A model generated the notes under the pieces. The model had not been told where the DNA came from. It searched no databases and saw nothing but the letters and a program-made list of their open reading frames with translations. A DNA stretch of 64,000 nucleotides from an uncultured Peptococcaceae bacterium (GTDB lineage: Bacteria; Bacillota; Peptococcia; Peptococcales; Peptococcaceae). The stretch spans positions 34,977 through 98,976 of the forward strand of contig CAJUDO010000006.1 in NCBI GenBank assembly GCA_910585405.1, in the 5' to 3' direction. How positions within the stretch are numbered: position 1 is the stretch's first letter; every line of letters begins with the position of its first letter. This document shows positions 61,839 to 64,000 of this stretch, piece after piece. Made by a program: the position numbers and the translations under genes.

Positions 61839-62672
61839 TTGAATTTAGCACAAATTTACTATTTTACACAGGTACTGCAATATGGTTCCATCAAAAAAGC
61901 CGCAGAAAAACTAAATATAAAGCGTACCACCCTGTTAATGTCCTTAAATGCATTAGAAGAAGAACTGGGACAGCCCCTTCTGATTCGCCAAAAAGAGGGA
62001 ACGGTAATCGCTCCTGAGAGCGTTGATCTAATTGATATTTTCCAGGAAATGCAGGACAAGCTGGAGCAGATTGAGGATTTGCGTAAAAAATGGCATACCG
62101 AACAGCAACTACAGATTTATTCCGACTCTGTTATTTTGATTTCCCTAATCGAACAGCTCAACGCCAACTACCGCTCCGCGCGAAAAACAGAACAACTATC
62201 CATCAAAATCAATAAAGTCCCTGCGACGGAGGCAGATTTTATTTTTACTACCAACCCATCTGCTTACGATGCAAACCAACATCAGGTATATTCCTTATGT
62301 GAATCGCCTTACCAAATCTGCTCCTTCTATACCCATCCTTTGGCACAAGACGCCTCTATTGATTTGATATCTCAGGAAATACCTTATCCGATTTTCCTTT
62401 TATCAGACACACCATTACCCGGTTGTCCTTACCAAACTATCAACAAACTGCCGTCTTTGCAGCATATTATTTCAACCAGTAACTGTCTTGCCTTGTTGCC
62501 GGAAATCATTTTGCAATATACAACTGCGCCTTTTGACAAATTGCTGGTCCCGTTTCATACAAAAGGGTGTGACCTAAACCTTCACGTATTTTTGCTGGCC
62601 AATATCAACATCGTGCAGCACACCGCCTGTCATGATTATCTGCAATACATCTTATCTACCTTCAAGGAGTGA
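61839..62672 (+). CDS. LysR-type regulator 1
   Basis: 277 residues, TTG start behind GGAG. N-terminal winged HTH (LAQIYYFTQVLQYGSIKKAAEKLNIKRTTLLMSLNALEEELGQPLLIR); C-terminal inducer domain is short. Divergent from the reductase operon, so it probably controls it. Confidence 0.85.
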   Translation: MNLAQIYYFTQVLQYGSIKKAAEKLNIKRTTLLMSLNALEEELGQPLLIRQKEGTVIAPESVDLIDIFQEMQDKLEQIEDLRKKWHTEQQLQIYSDSVILISLIEQLNANYRSARKTEQLSIKINKVPATEADFIFTTNPSAYDANQHQVYSLCESPYQICSFYTHPLAQDASIDLISQEIPYPIFLLSDTPLPGCPYQTINKLPSLQHIISTSNCLALLPEIILQYTTAPFDKLLVPFHTKGCDLNLHVFLLANINIVQHTACHDYLQYILSTFKE

Positions 62673-62677
62673 ACACT

Positions 62678-63616
62678 TTGCTGACCTTTAAAGATCTACA
62701 GTACTTTGAATCTATCGCCCGTTTAAACTCTGTTTCCAAAGCCGCCGAGGAACAATTCATCTCCCAGCCGGCAATCAGCCAATCCCTAAAGAAAACAGAA
62801 AACTATTTTGGAGTTCCACTGTTTGAGCGTAGTCCTTCCGCACTCCGTCTAACAGCAGCAGGCGCAGAACTATATCCCCGTGTAGAAGAACTGCTCCAAC
62901 TGCAAAACAAACTGTTCAGCTCTGTGAAAACCACTCAAACCTACGACGCCATCAATATTGCAGTTCTGCCCTTGCCCATTTACCAATCTATTTTTTATTT
63001 GGCCAAAGCACTTTTTAATCAGGCATATCCAAACATACCCGTTAATATTTACGAATCCTCATTTGACCTTCCGCCAGATGCAGAGCCTTATTTTTTCACC
63101 TGCTTCTCTCCGGAAGTGAACAGCAAGGACCGTTTTTATACAAAATGGCTTCATCAGATCCCCCATTTAAAAACAACCGAAATTATGACCGATTATTTTT
63201 GTCTGGTTGGGAATCAAGCCTACCGGCATATTCATACACCGGTTAAAATTGACACCTTGTTTTCCCTTGAAGTTATCAAAACAAACCCTCAATTTGAGGA
63301 GAAAAAACTTTTAACCCATCTGAAAAAATTGGGATTTACTTATCAGAAACCCATTGTTTACATGGACCCTATTTCCTATGACAACATCGCAAACTCCGTA
63401 CAGTCCGACCCGTCCTGTTTTGCCCTGCTTCCGTCCAATTTCATTCTGCCTTATCTCGGCGTACTGACTGTATTCAATTTCAAATTTCTCATGTCTCATC
63501 ATTATGTAGCCTACAATCAAATTGCCTTACATCAATTTCCCCAAGCGCAATATTTTTTGGAGATCCTTTTAAACGAAGCGCAAAAATATATCTCGTCCGC
63601 ACCTCCAACCAAATAA
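62678..63616 (+). CDS. LysR-type regulator 2
   Basis: 312 residues from TTG 62678 (AAGGAG eight bases upstream, inside the end of regulator 1). HTH: LTFKDLQYFESIARLNSVSKAAEEQFISQPAISQSLKKTENYFGVPLFERS. Two consecutive LysR genes suggest dual sensing of the transported compound or paired control. Confidence 0.88.
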   Translation: MLTFKDLQYFESIARLNSVSKAAEEQFISQPAISQSLKKTENYFGVPLFERSPSALRLTAAGAELYPRVEELLQLQNKLFSSVKTTQTYDAINIAVLPLPIYQSIFYLAKALFNQAYPNIPVNIYESSFDLPPDAEPYFFTCFSPEVNSKDRFYTKWLHQIPHLKTTEIMTDYFCLVGNQAYRHIHTPVKIDTLFSLEVIKTNPQFEEKKLLTHLKKLGFTYQKPIVYMDPISYDNIANSVQSDPSCFALLPSNFILPYLGVLTVFNFKFLMSHHYVAYNQIALHQFPQAQYFLEILLNEAQKYISSAPPTK

Positions 63617-63626
63617 ACTGCAAACC

Positions 63627-63666
63627 AAAAACGACTATCCCGCCATTCGGCAGAATAGTCGTTTTT
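63627..63666. terminator. Terminator after the LysR pair, twin of 54117
   Basis: AACGACTAT ... ATAGTCGTT stem, same loop as the dnaB terminator except one base, followed by TTTTTC. Confidence 0.85.
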
Positions 63667-63779
63667 CGCTTTTCCTATTTCCAGTAGTTCTATTTATAAT
63701 ACATTATTGTAATACACTGTCTAACGTACAAAATGTCGAAGGAAAATTCTTGTAATTTACAAAAGCATTTACACCTACC

Positions 63780-63900
63780 TAAGGACGCAGATATTTTTTT
63801 GACTGACTAGGCGGCTTGCAAATTGGTGCAGCGCCGCGTACTAATGGTACGCAAGCAAACTAATTTGCAACCAACAACGTCAGGCGGAAAAATAGCAAGT
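63780..63900. other. Structured intergenic element, possible dispersed repeat
   Basis: The last 380 bp of the window hold no gene. Nested inverted repeats are visible: GCGTAC-TAATG-GTACGC (63836-63852) inside TTGCAAATT / AATTTGCAA (63816-63824, 63862-63870), inside GGCGG copies. Looks like a structured RNA or miniature repeat; no second copy is seen in this window. Confidence 0.4.
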
Positions 63901-64000
63901 CCCATAAAAATGCTTACGATTTAGCGGGAAGTAAGGCGTGTATGTATGAATGAAATACTTGTAACTTACTACGTAGTTTCGATTCTATTTCTGTGCTTGT

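Overview
The window is Bacillota-type chromosome carrying one complete temperate phage of about 45 kb. Gene families (Sua5/LMW phosphatase pair, M23 peptidase with LysM and G5 domains, flavin reductase locus) and codon style suggest an anaerobic gut bacterium, possibly Negativicutes; the species cannot be fixed from sequence alone. A canonical ParB-binding parS palindrome and the replicative helicase gene dnaB suggest that this is an origin-proximal region.

Layout. 1-1.66 kb: host LMW phosphatase and Sua5 genes. 1.66-46.59 kb: prophage. On the minus strand, reading right to left, come early/regulatory genes (44-41 kb), replication and recombination (41-31 kb: SNF2 helicase, VRR-NUC, a Cas4-like nuclease fused to a RecA-like ATPase, SSB-like protein, family B polymerase, primase-helicase), two DNA methyltransferases, an HD hydrolase and an ADP-ribosylglycohydrolase (31.4-28.4 kb), a DUF1492-type late regulator, terminase, portal, MuF-like head protein, capsid, a PBSX/Xkd-type contractile tail (27.5-5.5 kb), and the lysis cassette (3.2-1.8 kb). 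Repressor, a glycine-zipper protein and integrase lie on the plus strand at 44.2-46.5 kb. 46.6-64 kb: host genes: parS, M20 amidohydrolase, M23 peptidase, thioredoxin reductase, pentapeptide protein, class-M-like sirtuin, dnaB, then a five-gene anion-import/flavin-reductase operon controlled by two LysR genes.

Most striking systems. (1) A complete diversity-generating retroelement: reverse transcriptase, a 121-bp template repeat and a matching variable repeat at the 3' end of the tail-fibre gene, with 30 substitutions, all at template adenines. (2) Two consecutive DNA methyltransferase genes, each with a dinucleotide tract just after a TTG start, (AG)11 and (CA)8, a signature of slippage phase variation. 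Together with (1), the phage appears to vary both its receptor binding and its DNA modification. (3) An ADP-ribosyltransferase domain fused to the MuF-like head protein, and an ADP-ribosylglycohydrolase in the same prophage. (4) A shared promoter architecture in front of the late regulator and a lysogeny-region gene, and a structured RNA plus 10-bp iterons in front of the terminase operon. (5) Prophage insertion about 60 bp from a parS site.
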